Origin: CAYSRJ01 sp964525675
GTDB taxonomy: Bacteria > Spirochaetota > B62-G9 > DRHN01
DNA length: 14,316 nucleotides
Reading direction: 5' to 3'
Assembly: GCA_964525675.1 (NCBI GenBank)
Contig: CAZGJW010000067.1
Location: 1 to 14,316, forward strand
The translations under genes were made by a program, and so were the position numbers. Shown piece by piece: positions 7,874-14,316 of the stretch (position 1 is the first letter of the stretch; every line of letters begins with the position of its first letter). The notes under the pieces were generated by a model, which saw only the letters and a list, made by a program, of their open reading frames with translations, was not told where the DNA came from and did not search any database.

Positions 7874-7928
7874 GTGCAAACCTCCTTTCAGGAATTAGTT
7901 CTTTGTACAACCTCTTATGACGAATCAC

Positions 7929-7955
7929 AGTATACCAAATATAAAAAATATGCAA
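7929..7955 (-). promoter_or_regulatory. Candidate promoter for the BMP transporter operon
   Basis: On the minus strand TTGCAT (7950-7955) and TATACT (7929-7934) are separated by 15 bases. The -10 box is good, and the spacing is short. Transcription would begin near 7922, giving a leader of about 48 bases. A TTGTACAA palindrome (7903-7910) would sit in that leader and is a conceivable operator. No riboswitch-like structure is apparent. Confidence 0.4.
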
Positions 7956-8011
7956 GTACAATTGATGTTTTTTATGGGGCCGCGTGTGGCTTGACGAGCT
8001 GAATTTTCGGA

Positions 8012-8040
8012 TTGACCGTGTCTGTTTTTTCCTGTACAAT
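8012..8040 (+). promoter_or_regulatory. Sigma-70-type promoter for the phosphoribosyltransferase operon
   Basis: TTGACC (8012-8017), a 17-base spacer and TACAAT (8035-8040) match the consensus at 5 of 6 bases in each box with ideal spacing. RNA would start near 8047, only about 16 bases before the ATG at 8063, just enough to include the GGGAGG ribosome binding site. The in-frame TTG that opens the longest reading frame is the -35 box itself, which rules it out as a start. Confidence 0.75.
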
Positions 8041-8062
8041 CTTAAAACAGTGGGAGGATAGC

Positions 8063-9124
8063 ATGGACGATGTGATTCTCAAGGCAAAAGACCTGGATGG
8101 ATACCTCACCGAACATGACAGGGGAAATATAGAACTGGTAAACGGGATGTATGAGCAGGCAATTGCCGTTTTCCAGGTTCTTTCCAATGTTCGGGTATTG
8201 CAGAGAAGAGAGAAGTCGATAAATGAGCTTATCGACCTGTACAACAGAATGGGCGACATGATGCAGGAGATAATCAGCGGCGAAGATCGAATACACGTGT
8301 ACTCTTTTGAGACGCATGAGTCCATACACGGTGAGGCATCACGCCTCATTGCAAAGCTTCGTGACGAGAAAACTGAACGCCCTGAATTCATCTACTATAT
8401 TCAGCGTGCCTATGAGCTCCTGTTCAACTTTGCATTCGGGAACGTGAAGCACAAGAAAAAGAACTATATCGTGGTGAAGACTCCGGTCGATGTCCCGGTC
8501 GAGAATTACGCAGTCCATAAAATTCCGGATATCGATGACCGTGTCGAACAGAGTGTAATGTGCGTCATGCTCAGGGGAGCGCTTCTCCCATCGATGATCA
8601 TGTCGAAAGAGATCCAGGAATATTCTTCCCATAACTACCTTACGCCATTTGCTCTCTTCAAGATAGCGAGAGACGACACGAAGGTAGAATACAATATGGA
8701 GTATATTCTCAATCTCGAACGATCATACTTCAGCATTGAAGAACTCGACGGAAAAGACCTCTTTTTCGCAGATCCCATGAACGCAACGGGCGGAAGCCTG
8801 GTGACGATCGTAAAGTACCTTCTGGATCAGGGTGTGAAGCCGCACTCGATCAGTTTTTTCAATGTGATCTCGGTATTGAAGGGTGCGCTTCGTATTGTCC
8901 GGGCTGTCGAAAATGTTCATGTGTATACACTCTGGATGGACCCTGTGCTGAACAGACTTGCCTACATCCTGCCTGGACTCGGCGATGCAGGGGACAGGAT
9001 TAACGGGTACGATGAAGCCGGGAGCCCGAGGAATATCCTGCGGCTCGTGGCAGATTACGGGGCAAACATCGCCCTGCTGTACAGGGACCAGCTGAAGAAA
9101 ATCGAGGAAACAGTATTGGAATAG
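8063..9124 (+). CDS. Uracil phosphoribosyltransferase-like protein with N- and C-terminal extensions
   Basis: A 353-residue cytoplasmic protein. Its core resembles uracil phosphoribosyltransferase, which makes UMP from uracil and PRPP. The PRPP loop is FFADPMNATGGS (234-245, compare DPMLATGGS in Upp). The uracil-binding end YILPGLGDAGDR (301-312) is nearly identical to the family pattern, and VMLRGALLPSM (168-178) corresponds to the Upp segment ILRAGLGM. Bacterial Upp is about 208 residues, so this protein has roughly 85 extra helical residues at the N-terminus, insertions before the PRPP loop and about 40 residues after GDAGDR. No kinase Walker motif is present, so it is not a uridine kinase-UPRT fusion. 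GGGAGG (8052-8057) fixes the ATG at 8063. It is divergent from the nucleoside transporter and 32 bases before the DJ-1 gene. Uracil salvage is likely, but a changed substrate is possible. Confidence 0.82.
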   Translation: MDDVILKAKDLDGYLTEHDRGNIELVNGMYEQAIAVFQVLSNVRVLQRREKSINELIDLYNRMGDMMQEIISGEDRIHVYSFETHESIHGEASRLIAKLRDEKTERPEFIYYIQRAYELLFNFAFGNVKHKKKNYIVVKTPVDVPVENYAVHKIPDIDDRVEQSVMCVMLRGALLPSMIMSKEIQEYSSHNYLTPFALFKIARDDTKVEYNMEYILNLERSYFSIEELDGKDLFFADPMNATGGSLVTIVKYLLDQGVKPHSISFFNVISVLKGALRIVRAVENVHVYTLWMDPVLNRLAYILPGLGDAGDRINGYDEAGSPRNILRLVADYGANIALLYRDQLKKIEETVLE

Positions 9125-9156
9125 TGGTGTGATGCTGCCCCGGAGAGGAGAGACAG

Positions 9157-9711
9157 ATGACGAAAAAGGTTCTTGTGCCGATTGCCGACGGCAGTGAGGA
9201 AATAGAGGCTGTATGTATTATTGATGTGCTCCGAAGGGCAGGAGCGGTGGTTACCGTTGCATCTGTCGGCAATCTCCAGATAACAGGCTCCCGCGGAGTC
9301 AAACTTGTCGCCGACAAGCGTATAGCCGAGTGTACGGACAAAACCTACGACTGCATCGCCCTCCCGGGCGGTATGCCGGGGGCTGAGAATCTGAGGGATT
9401 CTAAAGAGCTTATTGGCCTGTTGAAGCGCCAGGTAGACGAGGGCAGGCTGTTTGCCGCGATCTGCGCTGCGCCGATGGTCGTGCTCAAGCACCACGGGCT
9501 TCTTGGAAGGCGAAGGGTAACGGGCCATCCGGGTTTTAGTGATGCCCTTGAGAACAGGGAGGAGGTCGAATCGAGGGTGGTTGTGGACGGCAACTGTGTG
9601 ACAAGCCGCGGGCCGGGTACCGCAATCGAGTTCGCCCTCACCCTGGCGGAGCTTCTCTTCAGTAAAGAAAAGGCGGATGAAGTTGCAGCCCCGATGCTCG
9701 TGCGGAAGTGA
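9157..9711 (+). CDS. DJ-1/PfpI-family protein (YajL/ThiJ-like)
   Basis: A 184-residue cytoplasmic protein of the DJ-1 superfamily, about the length of human DJ-1 (189) and E. coli YajL (196). The nucleophile-elbow Cys is Cys103 in AAICAAPM. Glu17 in DGSEEIE corresponds to DJ-1 Glu18, which tunes the Cys. His124 in VTGHPGF corresponds to DJ-1 His126. The family has been linked to oxidative-stress protection and to repair of glyoxal-modified products; the reaction is disputed, so no precise activity is assigned. GGAGAGGAGAG just upstream supports the ATG at 9157. The gap to the phosphoribosyltransferase is 32 bases with no terminator, so the two are probably co-transcribed. The 72 bases after its stop, facing dppF, hold only a weak GGCTAA/TTGGCT stem without a U-tract. 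Confidence 0.9.
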   Translation: MTKKVLVPIADGSEEIEAVCIIDVLRRAGAVVTVASVGNLQITGSRGVKLVADKRIAECTDKTYDCIALPGGMPGAENLRDSKELIGLLKRQVDEGRLFAAICAAPMVVLKHHGLLGRRRVTGHPGFSDALENREEVESRVVVDGNCVTSRGPGTAIEFALTLAELLFSKEKADEVAAPMLVRK

Positions 9712-9783
9712 AGACTTGCTGGAAATTACTCATACGGTGATCGGCATTATGAAGAATCCAGGCGGCTAACTGGTTGGCTCAGC

Positions 9784-10746
9784 TTACGTGTGAAGGAAGC
9801 AGGCGATGAACTGGCCGGGTTTTTTTTCCTTCAATTCCGGGACTTCTTTATCGCATATGTCCATCTTATAGGGACATCGCGGATGGAACCTGCATCCTGA
9901 AGGGGGGTTGATAGGGCTCGGAACATCTCCCATGAGAATTTCCCCCTTTTTTCTGCGCCTCGGGTTGGGAATGGGTATTGCTGATAGAAGCGCTTCGGTG
10001 TACGGGTGTTTCGGGTCGTCAAAGAGCATTTTTTTAGGCGCCATTTCAACAATTTTACCCAGGTACATAACTGCAACGCGGTCGCTGATGTGTTTTATGA
10101 TACTCAGATCGTGTGCAATAAAGAGAAGGGTTATCCCGAATTCCTCCTGTAAATCCTGCAATAAATTGATGATCTGCGCCTGAATAGAAACATCCAGAGC
10201 AGAGACTGATTCATCTGCAACGACAAATTCAGGGTTTATAGCAAGAGCCCGTGCGATTCCGATTCGCTGCCTCTGGCCCCCGCTGAACTCATGGGGGTAC
10301 CGAAACCTCTGATCGGGTGTGAGCCCCACCTTCTCCATTATTTCTATTACCTTCTCTTCTCGTTCTTTTTTCGGTACGCTTCTATGCACTGCCAGAGGTT
10401 CGGCAATTGCTGATTTCACTGTCATTCTCGGATCGAGGGAGCCAAACGGGTCCTGGTAAATGATCATCATCTTGCGCCTGATATGCATCATCTCTTTTTT
10501 TTTCAAATGAGTGATTTCTCTGCCGTTAAAATAGATGCTGCCTTCAGTAGGGTCCAGTATCTTCAGGATAACTTTCCCGCACGTTGTTTTGCCGCAGCCC
10601 GACTCTCCAACAAGCCCGAGAACTTCTCTCTTTTTAATAAAGAAGCTCACATCATCCACAGCTCTCACAGCCTCTTTTCCCATAGGGCCCGTCTTTCCTG
10701 TCCAGAACCATTTTCTCAGATTTTTAACTTCAACCGTTTTCTCCAA
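9784..10746 (-). CDS. dppF: Dipeptide/oligopeptide ABC transporter ATP-binding protein DppF
   Basis: A 320-residue cytoplasmic ATPase, the second of the Dpp pair. It has Walker A GESGCGKT (47-54), Q-loop Gln98, signature FSGGQ (154-158), Walker B FVVADE (174-179) and switch His212. The C-terminal oligopeptide-transporter extension contains GCRFHPRC and further Cys residues at 285, 291, 298 and 316; an equivalent four-Cys motif has been reported to hold an iron-sulfur cluster in a bacterial DppD. The start is a TTG at 10746 with GGGGG eight bases upstream; no ATG or GTG is available between it and the dppD stop. dppD and dppF are in the same frame, separated by its TAA and eight sense codons. 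It is the last gene of the operon and ends facing the DJ-1 gene. Confidence 0.92.
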   Translation of the reverse strand: MEKTVEVKNLRKWFWTGKTGPMGKEAVRAVDDVSFFIKKREVLGLVGESGCGKTTCGKVILKILDPTEGSIYFNGREITHLKKKEMMHIRRKMMIIYQDPFGSLDPRMTVKSAIAEPLAVHRSVPKKEREEKVIEIMEKVGLTPDQRFRYPHEFSGGQRQRIGIARALAINPEFVVADESVSALDVSIQAQIINLLQDLQEEFGITLLFIAHDLSIIKHISDRVAVMYLGKIVEMAPKKMLFDDPKHPYTEALLSAIPIPNPRRRKKGEILMGDVPSPINPPSGCRFHPRCPYKMDICDKEVPELKEKKPGQFIACFLHT

Positions 10747-10770
10747 CCTGACAGCCCCCTGGAGTTCTTC

Positions 10771-11733
10771 TTAATATAAATGGCAATTTACGAAATGATT
10801 GGTATCGATTTCCTTTAATTTCGGAGATTCAGTGACACATTTTTCAAAGCAAAAATTGCATCGTGGATGAAATGAACATCCTGAGGGCATGGCCAAAAGA
10901 TTCGGGACCAGACCTTTTATTGTATCGAGACGTTTCACGTTTTCGTCCAGCCGTGGTATGGATTTATTCAGTCCCATCGTATAGGGGTGAAGCGGGTTGC
11001 TGAACAGTGAGTCTATATCGGTATACTCAACTATGTGCCCTGCATACATCACTGCAACATCATCACACATTTCTGCAATCACACCTAAATCATGGGTTAT
11101 CAGCAGTACCGAAGCGTTGAATTTAGCCTTCATTTCATTGATCAATCTCAGGATCTGAGCCTGAATGGTTACGTCAAGTGCGGTTGTGGGTTCATCGGCG
11201 ATGAGCAGCGCAGGGTGGCAGGCCAACGCCATTGCGATCATTACTCTCTGCCTCATTCCGCCGGAAAGCTCATGTGGGTAGTTGTTTATCCTCTTTTCTG
11301 CATCAGGAATTCCGACAATCGCAAGCGTTTCTATTGCCACTTTTTTTGCCTCTGCCTTTTTCAATCCCTGATGCAGGGTGATTGATTCCATTATTTCTTG
11401 ACCGATAGTGAATACAGGGTCAAGTGACGTCATAGGCTCCTGGAAAATCATTGAGATTTCGCCCCCTCGAATCTTTCTCATTTCCCTCTCAGTCAGATTC
11501 AGGAGATTCTTTCCCTTAAAAATTATTTCTCCTCCCACAATCTTTCCGGGAGGATGTGGAACCAGCCTCAAGATGGAAAGAGCCGTAATACTCTTCCCGC
11601 ATCCGGATTCTCCGACGAGTCCCAGGGTCTTGCCCTGGTTTATAGTAAGACTTATTCCATCAACAGCTTTTGCCGTTCCCTCATGCATAAAAAAAGAGGT
11701 TTGCAGGTTTTTTAAATTCAGCAACTCTTTCAT
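10771..11733 (-). CDS. dppD: Dipeptide/oligopeptide ABC transporter ATP-binding protein DppD
   Basis: A 320-residue cytoplasmic ATPase that pairs with DppF on the DppB/DppC channel. Visible motifs are Walker A GESGCGKS (41-48), Q-loop Gln98, signature LSGGM (156-160), Walker B LLIADE (176-181), the D-loop segment ALDV, and switch His214. The C-terminal extension has Cys286, Cys292, Cys295, Cys299 and Cys317 around SGCSFHPRCNFC, the oligopeptide-transporter C-terminal motif and potential iron-sulfur ligands. Eight bases separate its ATG from the dppC stop, and the ribosome binding site there is poor, so translational coupling to dppC is likely. It belongs to the dppABCDF operon by order and spacing. 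Confidence 0.93.
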   Translation of the reverse strand: MKELLNLKNLQTSFFMHEGTAKAVDGISLTINQGKTLGLVGESGCGKSITALSILRLVPHPPGKIVGGEIIFKGKNLLNLTEREMRKIRGGEISMIFQEPMTSLDPVFTIGQEIMESITLHQGLKKAEAKKVAIETLAIVGIPDAEKRINNYPHELSGGMRQRVMIAMALACHPALLIADEPTTALDVTIQAQILRLINEMKAKFNASVLLITHDLGVIAEMCDDVAVMYAGHIVEYTDIDSLFSNPLHPYTMGLNKSIPRLDENVKRLDTIKGLVPNLLAMPSGCSFHPRCNFCFEKCVTESPKLKEIDTNHFVNCHLY

Positions 11734-11741
11734 ATTCTGCT

Positions 11742-12623
11742 CTATGTTTTCAATCTGGGGTCAAGAATATCCCGCAGGCCGTCTCCCAGCAGGTTGAGGC
11801 CTAACACGGAAAAAAGAATGGCTATCCCGGGAAAAGTGGCCACCCACCATGCGCCGCTCACTATATAGGAGTAACTTTTAGAGAGCATCGCTCCCCATTC
11901 AGGAGTTGGGGGCTGGGCTCCGAGGCCCAGAAAACCCAGCGCTGCACAGTCAAGAATTGCCGTCGCCAGCATCAGGGTTCCGTATACAATTACCGGCGCA
12001 ACGCTGTTCGGTAGAACATGACGGAAAATAATCCGCAGGTTTCGTGACCCGAGCGCAGTCTGCACTTCTATATACTCCATTTCCTTGATATAGAGCACCG
12101 AGCTCCTGATTATTCGTGCCATCTGCGGTGTGTATACGATGCCGATAGCTATCATTGCTTTGCTCAGCCCCTGGCCTATGATGGTCACGATGACGATTGC
12201 AAGAAGCAGCGCGGGGAATGCAAACATAATGTCGACGAATCTCATGATCACCGCATCGACCCACCCCCCGAAATAGCCTGCAATTATTCCAAAGGTAATG
12301 CCGAGTATCATTGCAATGCCAACGGCAACAAAACCTGCACTCAAACTGACCCTGGTTCCGTATATGATTCTGCTGAGAACACACCGTCCGAGGGCATCGG
12401 TTCCAAGCGGCTTGCCCTTCAGGCCTTCTGCGCTCCAGAAACCTGGTTTTAATTTATTGGCAAGATCGGGCGGTGAGGGAATGGGGTTATTGGGCGCAAT
12501 GACATTTGCGAAAATTGCACAGAGGATCAAAATAATGAGAATTGCAAGGCCGAACGTCGCCGACTTGTTGTACTTCAGCCGTCTTATTGCTTCTGTGGCT
12601 CTGGTTTCTTTCTTCTTCTCCAT
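11742..12623 (-). CDS. dppC: Dipeptide ABC transporter permease DppC
   Basis: A 293-residue inner-membrane permease. It has a basic cytoplasmic N-terminus, a first helix at about 22-43, the family segment LGTDALGR (73-80), and a core of further helices. The cytoplasmic coupling loop reads EYIEVQTALGSRNLRIIFRH (183-202) and continues to LPN, the EAA-type contact with the ATPases. The open frame extends to an ATG at 12668, but that codon lies inside dppB and has no ribosome binding site. The ATG at 12623, ten bases after the dppB stop and behind GCGGGA, gives a protein of normal length. It forms a heterodimeric channel with DppB. Confidence 0.92.
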   Translation of the reverse strand: MEKKKETRATEAIRRLKYNKSATFGLAILIILILCAIFANVIAPNNPIPSPPDLANKLKPGFWSAEGLKGKPLGTDALGRCVLSRIIYGTRVSLSAGFVAVGIAMILGITFGIIAGYFGGWVDAVIMRFVDIMFAFPALLLAIVIVTIIGQGLSKAMIAIGIVYTPQMARIIRSSVLYIKEMEYIEVQTALGSRNLRIIFRHVLPNSVAPVIVYGTLMLATAILDCAALGFLGLGAQPPTPEWGAMLSKSYSYIVSGAWWVATFPGIAILFSVLGLNLLGDGLRDILDPRLKT

Positions 12624-12633
12624 GGTATCCCGC

Positions 12634-13638
12634 TTACTTATACTTGATTCTTGGATCGATGAACACATAGAGTATATCCGTAATCAGATTCACGATAACG
12701 AACATAAAAGCAAAAAAAAGTACACACCCCTGTACGGCAGGGTAATCTCGCATGCGTACCGCATTTATTACGTATCTCCCTATTCCTGGCCAGGAGAAAA
12801 CTGTTTCTGTGAGAATTGCGCCCGCGAGGAGTAGGCCGAAATTCAATCCTATAACCGTAATTACGGGAAGCATCGCGTTTCTCGCCGCGTGTTTATAGAT
12901 AACCAGCCGTTCCGATAGGCCTTTTGCACGCTCCGTACGAATGAAATCCTGTCTCAACACCTCCAGCATACTCGACCTGGTCACTCTGGCGATGGTTGCC
13001 ATTGGGATGGTGCCGAGAGCGATCGAGGGAAGGATTAAATAGCGGATGGTGCTAATAAAAGCAGGGATGTTCCCGGTTATGATGCTGTCAAGCAGGTAGA
13101 AACCGGTGATTCGTTTGAAGGGAATAAGTGAATCGATACGCCCGCTTATGGGGAGCCACCGCAAAAACACACCAAAAATCATCATGAGCATAATACCAAG
13201 CCAGAAAACGGGCATAGAGACTCCGAAGAGCGCGACTCCCATGGTGGAATAATCGAGAATAGAGTACTGCCTGGAAGCTGAGATGATCCCTGCGAAAGAC
13301 CCGACAAGTATGGCGATCGCCATTGCGAAGAAGGTAAGCTCAACAGTATTGGGAAACCTGTGAAGTATTTCTTTCGTGACGTATTCATTTGAAACAATGG
13401 AGCGTCCCATATCACCGTGCAGGACCCGTTTCAGCCAGATCCAGTACTGCGTTGTAAGTGGTTTATCCAGTCCGTATTTTTCTCTTATTGCATTGATTGT
13501 CTGCACCGACGCATGCTCGCCTGCCATGGTTATTGCGGGGTCTCCCGGTGCAAGCTGTATTAATGCAAATGAAAGAATTGAAACACCCAGCAATACGGGA
13601 ACGAGCATGAGAAGGCGCTTGGTGATATACCATTTCAT
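12634..13638 (-). CDS. dppB: Dipeptide ABC transporter permease DppB
   Basis: A 334-residue inner-membrane permease. The start MKWYITKRLLML and the first helix (about 9-30), followed by APGDPA (30-35), are hallmarks of the DppB/OppB family, as are DKPL (58-61) and GDMGRS (75-80). The coupling loop runs from about 226 to 260 and contains DFIRTERAKGLSE and RNAMLPVIT. The C-terminus IDPRIKYK is also typical. The ATG at 13638 has only AGGTG upstream as a weak ribosome binding site. The preceding 272 bases, up to dppA, hold a terminator and two other inverted repeats, so its expression probably depends on read-through or an unrecognised promoter. Confidence 0.93.
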   Translation of the reverse strand: MKWYITKRLLMLVPVLLGVSILSFALIQLAPGDPAITMAGEHASVQTINAIREKYGLDKPLTTQYWIWLKRVLHGDMGRSIVSNEYVTKEILHRFPNTVELTFFAMAIAILVGSFAGIISASRQYSILDYSTMGVALFGVSMPVFWLGIMLMMIFGVFLRWLPISGRIDSLIPFKRITGFYLLDSIITGNIPAFISTIRYLILPSIALGTIPMATIARVTRSSMLEVLRQDFIRTERAKGLSERLVIYKHAARNAMLPVITVIGLNFGLLLAGAILTETVFSWPGIGRYVINAVRMRDYPAVQGCVLFFAFMFVIVNLITDILYVFIDPRIKYK

Positions 13639-13663
13639 TTATTGGCACCTGTTTTTTTAGGCA

Positions 13664-13680
13664 TTACGAATAATACGTAA
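13664..13680. promoter_or_regulatory. Near-palindromic element upstream of dppB
   Basis: TTACGAATAATACGTAA is an inverted repeat with TTACG/CGTAA arms and one mismatched pair, 26 bases before dppB. Its position in the dppB leader would suit an operator or RNA structure. AAACTC/GAGTTT (13686-13707) forms another weak inverted repeat next to it, with a T-run on the plus strand. Function is unknown. Confidence 0.3.
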
Positions 13681-13727
13681 CCCTGAAACTCAATTTTTTT
13701 AGAGTTTTTTTCGACCGCGCTGGTAAT

Positions 13728-13751
13728 AAAAAAACGTGCCCTCCCGGACAC
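13728..13751 (-). terminator. Intrinsic terminator between dppA and dppB
   Basis: On the minus strand GTGTCC-GGGA-GGGCAC forms a six-base-pair stem (one G-U pair) with a four-base loop, directly followed by G and seven T. This is the classic intrinsic terminator layout, about 160 bases after the dppA stop and 90 before dppB. It would reduce transcription of dppBCDF relative to dppA. Confidence 0.7.
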
Positions 13752-13852
13752 ATTTTGGGCGAGGTGCAGTAATCTTCGCTTCTATAGGTAATAACCATTA
13801 AATAATTGAAAGTATTTGATTTCGATTGACAAGTTTACTTGCCTATTATTTA

Positions 13853-13884
13853 TCCGGCAAAAGAGCTTCAGCCCTTTTGCCGGA
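13853..13884 (-). other. Strong stem-loop just after dppA
   Basis: TCCGGCAAAAG and CTTTTGCCGGA make a perfect eleven-base-pair stem around a ten-base loop, 26 bases after the dppA stop. On the minus strand it is followed by ATAAATAATA, not a U-tract, so it is better explained as a 3'-end stabiliser of dppA mRNA than as an intrinsic terminator. Confidence 0.6.
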
Positions 13885-13910
13885 AAAAGATTTACGCACA
13901 ATACATTTTC

Positions 13911-14316
13911 TTACTTTATCCACACAGGATAGAAGAACTTTCTCGATGTGGGATGCAGTGTGTATCCCTCCACATTTGACCTGAACACCACATTCTGATT
14001 GGAATGAGCGATATATACCCAGTTTGCACTTTCGTGAATTCTCACCTGTGCTTCCTTGTAGTATTCTGCCCGTTTTTTCACATCGTATGTCTGCAGTGCT
14101 GCAGTAAGAAGCTCCTGTGTTTTTTCGTCGGTATAGAAACCGTAGTTACCGGCTTTACCTATAGAACAGGCATTTTCACCGTACAGTACATTCATAAAAT
14201 TGTCCGGGTCACCGTTGTCACCGGTCCAGCCGAGAAGACACATCTGATGTTTTCCGGCTTCTGTTTCCTGCAGATATGTCCCCCAGTCGACCTGGTAGAA
14301 CTTTACCTTGATACCG
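13911..14316 (-). CDS. dppA: Dipeptide-binding periplasmic protein DppA, C-terminal part (5' end outside window)
   Basis: This is the last 134 residues of a family-5 solute-binding protein; the signal peptide and most of the protein lie beyond the right edge. The in-frame reading begins at 14315 with GIKVKFYQVDWGTYL and continues through LLGWTGDNGDPDNF, the hallmark of the DppA dipeptide-binding group. It ends in FYPVWIK and a TAA at 13911-13913. A methionine codon at 14243 opens a shorter reading frame but is internal to the conserved sequence and is not the start. It is the first gene of the dppABCDF set, 272 bases before dppB, and would capture short peptides in the periplasm. The DppA-like motif favours peptides over nickel, although the full ligand-binding site is not visible. 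Confidence 0.92.
   Translation of the reverse strand, partial: GIKVKFYQVDWGTYLQETEAGKHQMCLLGWTGDNGDPDNFMNVLYGENACSIGKAGNYGFYTDEKTQELLTAALQTYDVKKRAEYYKEAQVRIHESANWVYIAHSNQNVVFRSNVEGYTLHPTSRKFFYPVWIK

Noticed and set aside
7874..7879. TTG start six bases upstream of the chosen binding-protein start
   Set aside because: It touches the AAAGGAGG ribosome binding site, which is correctly spaced only for the ATG at 7873.
7903..8040. GTACAA occurring three times in the divergent control region as a shared operator
   Set aside because: One copy is the -10 box of the plus-strand promoter, spacing is irregular and six bases are too few to support a repeat family.
8012..8062. TTG start extending the phosphoribosyltransferase by 17 residues
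   Set aside because: The TTG is part of the -35 promoter box, and the ATG at 8063 has a strong ribosome binding site.
9712..9783. Terminator between the DJ-1 gene and dppF
   Set aside because: Only a weak GGCTAA/TTGGCT stem with a G-U pair is present and no U-tract follows.
12624..12668. ATG start extending dppC by 15 residues into dppB
   Set aside because: It would overlap dppB with no ribosome binding site; the ATG at 12623 gives normal family length.
9784..14316. The Dpp-type transporter as a NikR-controlled nickel importer
   Set aside because: The visible binding-protein end carries the dipeptide-type GWTGDNGDPDNF motif, no NikR operator is seen, and nikR is about 9 kb away on the other strand.

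Overview
The window reads as an ordinary chromosomal segment of an anaerobic, probably Gram-negative bacterium. The solute-binding protein has a Sec signal peptide without a lipobox, which suggests a periplasm. The gene set (NikR, a nucleoside-type BMP transporter, a Dpp transporter, and an NAD(P)H/CoA-disulfide-reductase-like flavoprotein) would suit a deltaproteobacterium or similar anaerobe, but the taxonomic guess is inference only. No rRNA, tRNA, CRISPR array, insertion sequence or phage gene was seen.

Layout. (1) 3-194, +: the C-terminal nickel-binding half of a NikR regulator, cut by the window edge. (2) 393-2873, +: an unusual 826-residue fusion of a soluble histidine kinase, a CoA-disulfide/persulfide-reductase-like flavoprotein and a rhodanese domain whose catalytic Cys is replaced by Asp. 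(3) 7873 down to 2904, -: a four-gene BMP-type nucleoside ABC transporter in the order binding protein, permease, permease, tandem ATPase. (4) 8063-9711, +, divergent from (3): an extended uracil phosphoribosyltransferase followed by a DJ-1/PfpI-family protein. (5) 14316 down to 9784, -: a dipeptide-type ABC transporter, dppA (partial), dppB, dppC, dppD, dppF.

How the parts may work together. The BMP transporter and the phosphoribosyltransferase diverge from a shared 189-bp intergenic region and look like an import-plus-salvage module for nucleosides or nucleobases. The Dpp operon imports short peptides. In both transporter operons the binding-protein gene is separated from the permease genes by a hairpin, in the Dpp case a convincing intrinsic terminator. 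This would give more binding protein than membrane components. The kinase-flavoprotein fusion is the most novel item. It has no membrane segment and no recognisable input domain ahead of the kinase, so the flavoprotein/rhodanese part is the likely sensor, possibly of NAD(P)H, thiol-disulfide or persulfide state. No response regulator lies in the window.

Several starts were moved from the longest open frame to a start with a better Shine-Dalgarno sequence or position: the binding protein at 7873, the phosphoribosyltransferase at 8063 and dppC at 12623. All stretches between genes are shorter than 300 bases; what they hold is listed below.
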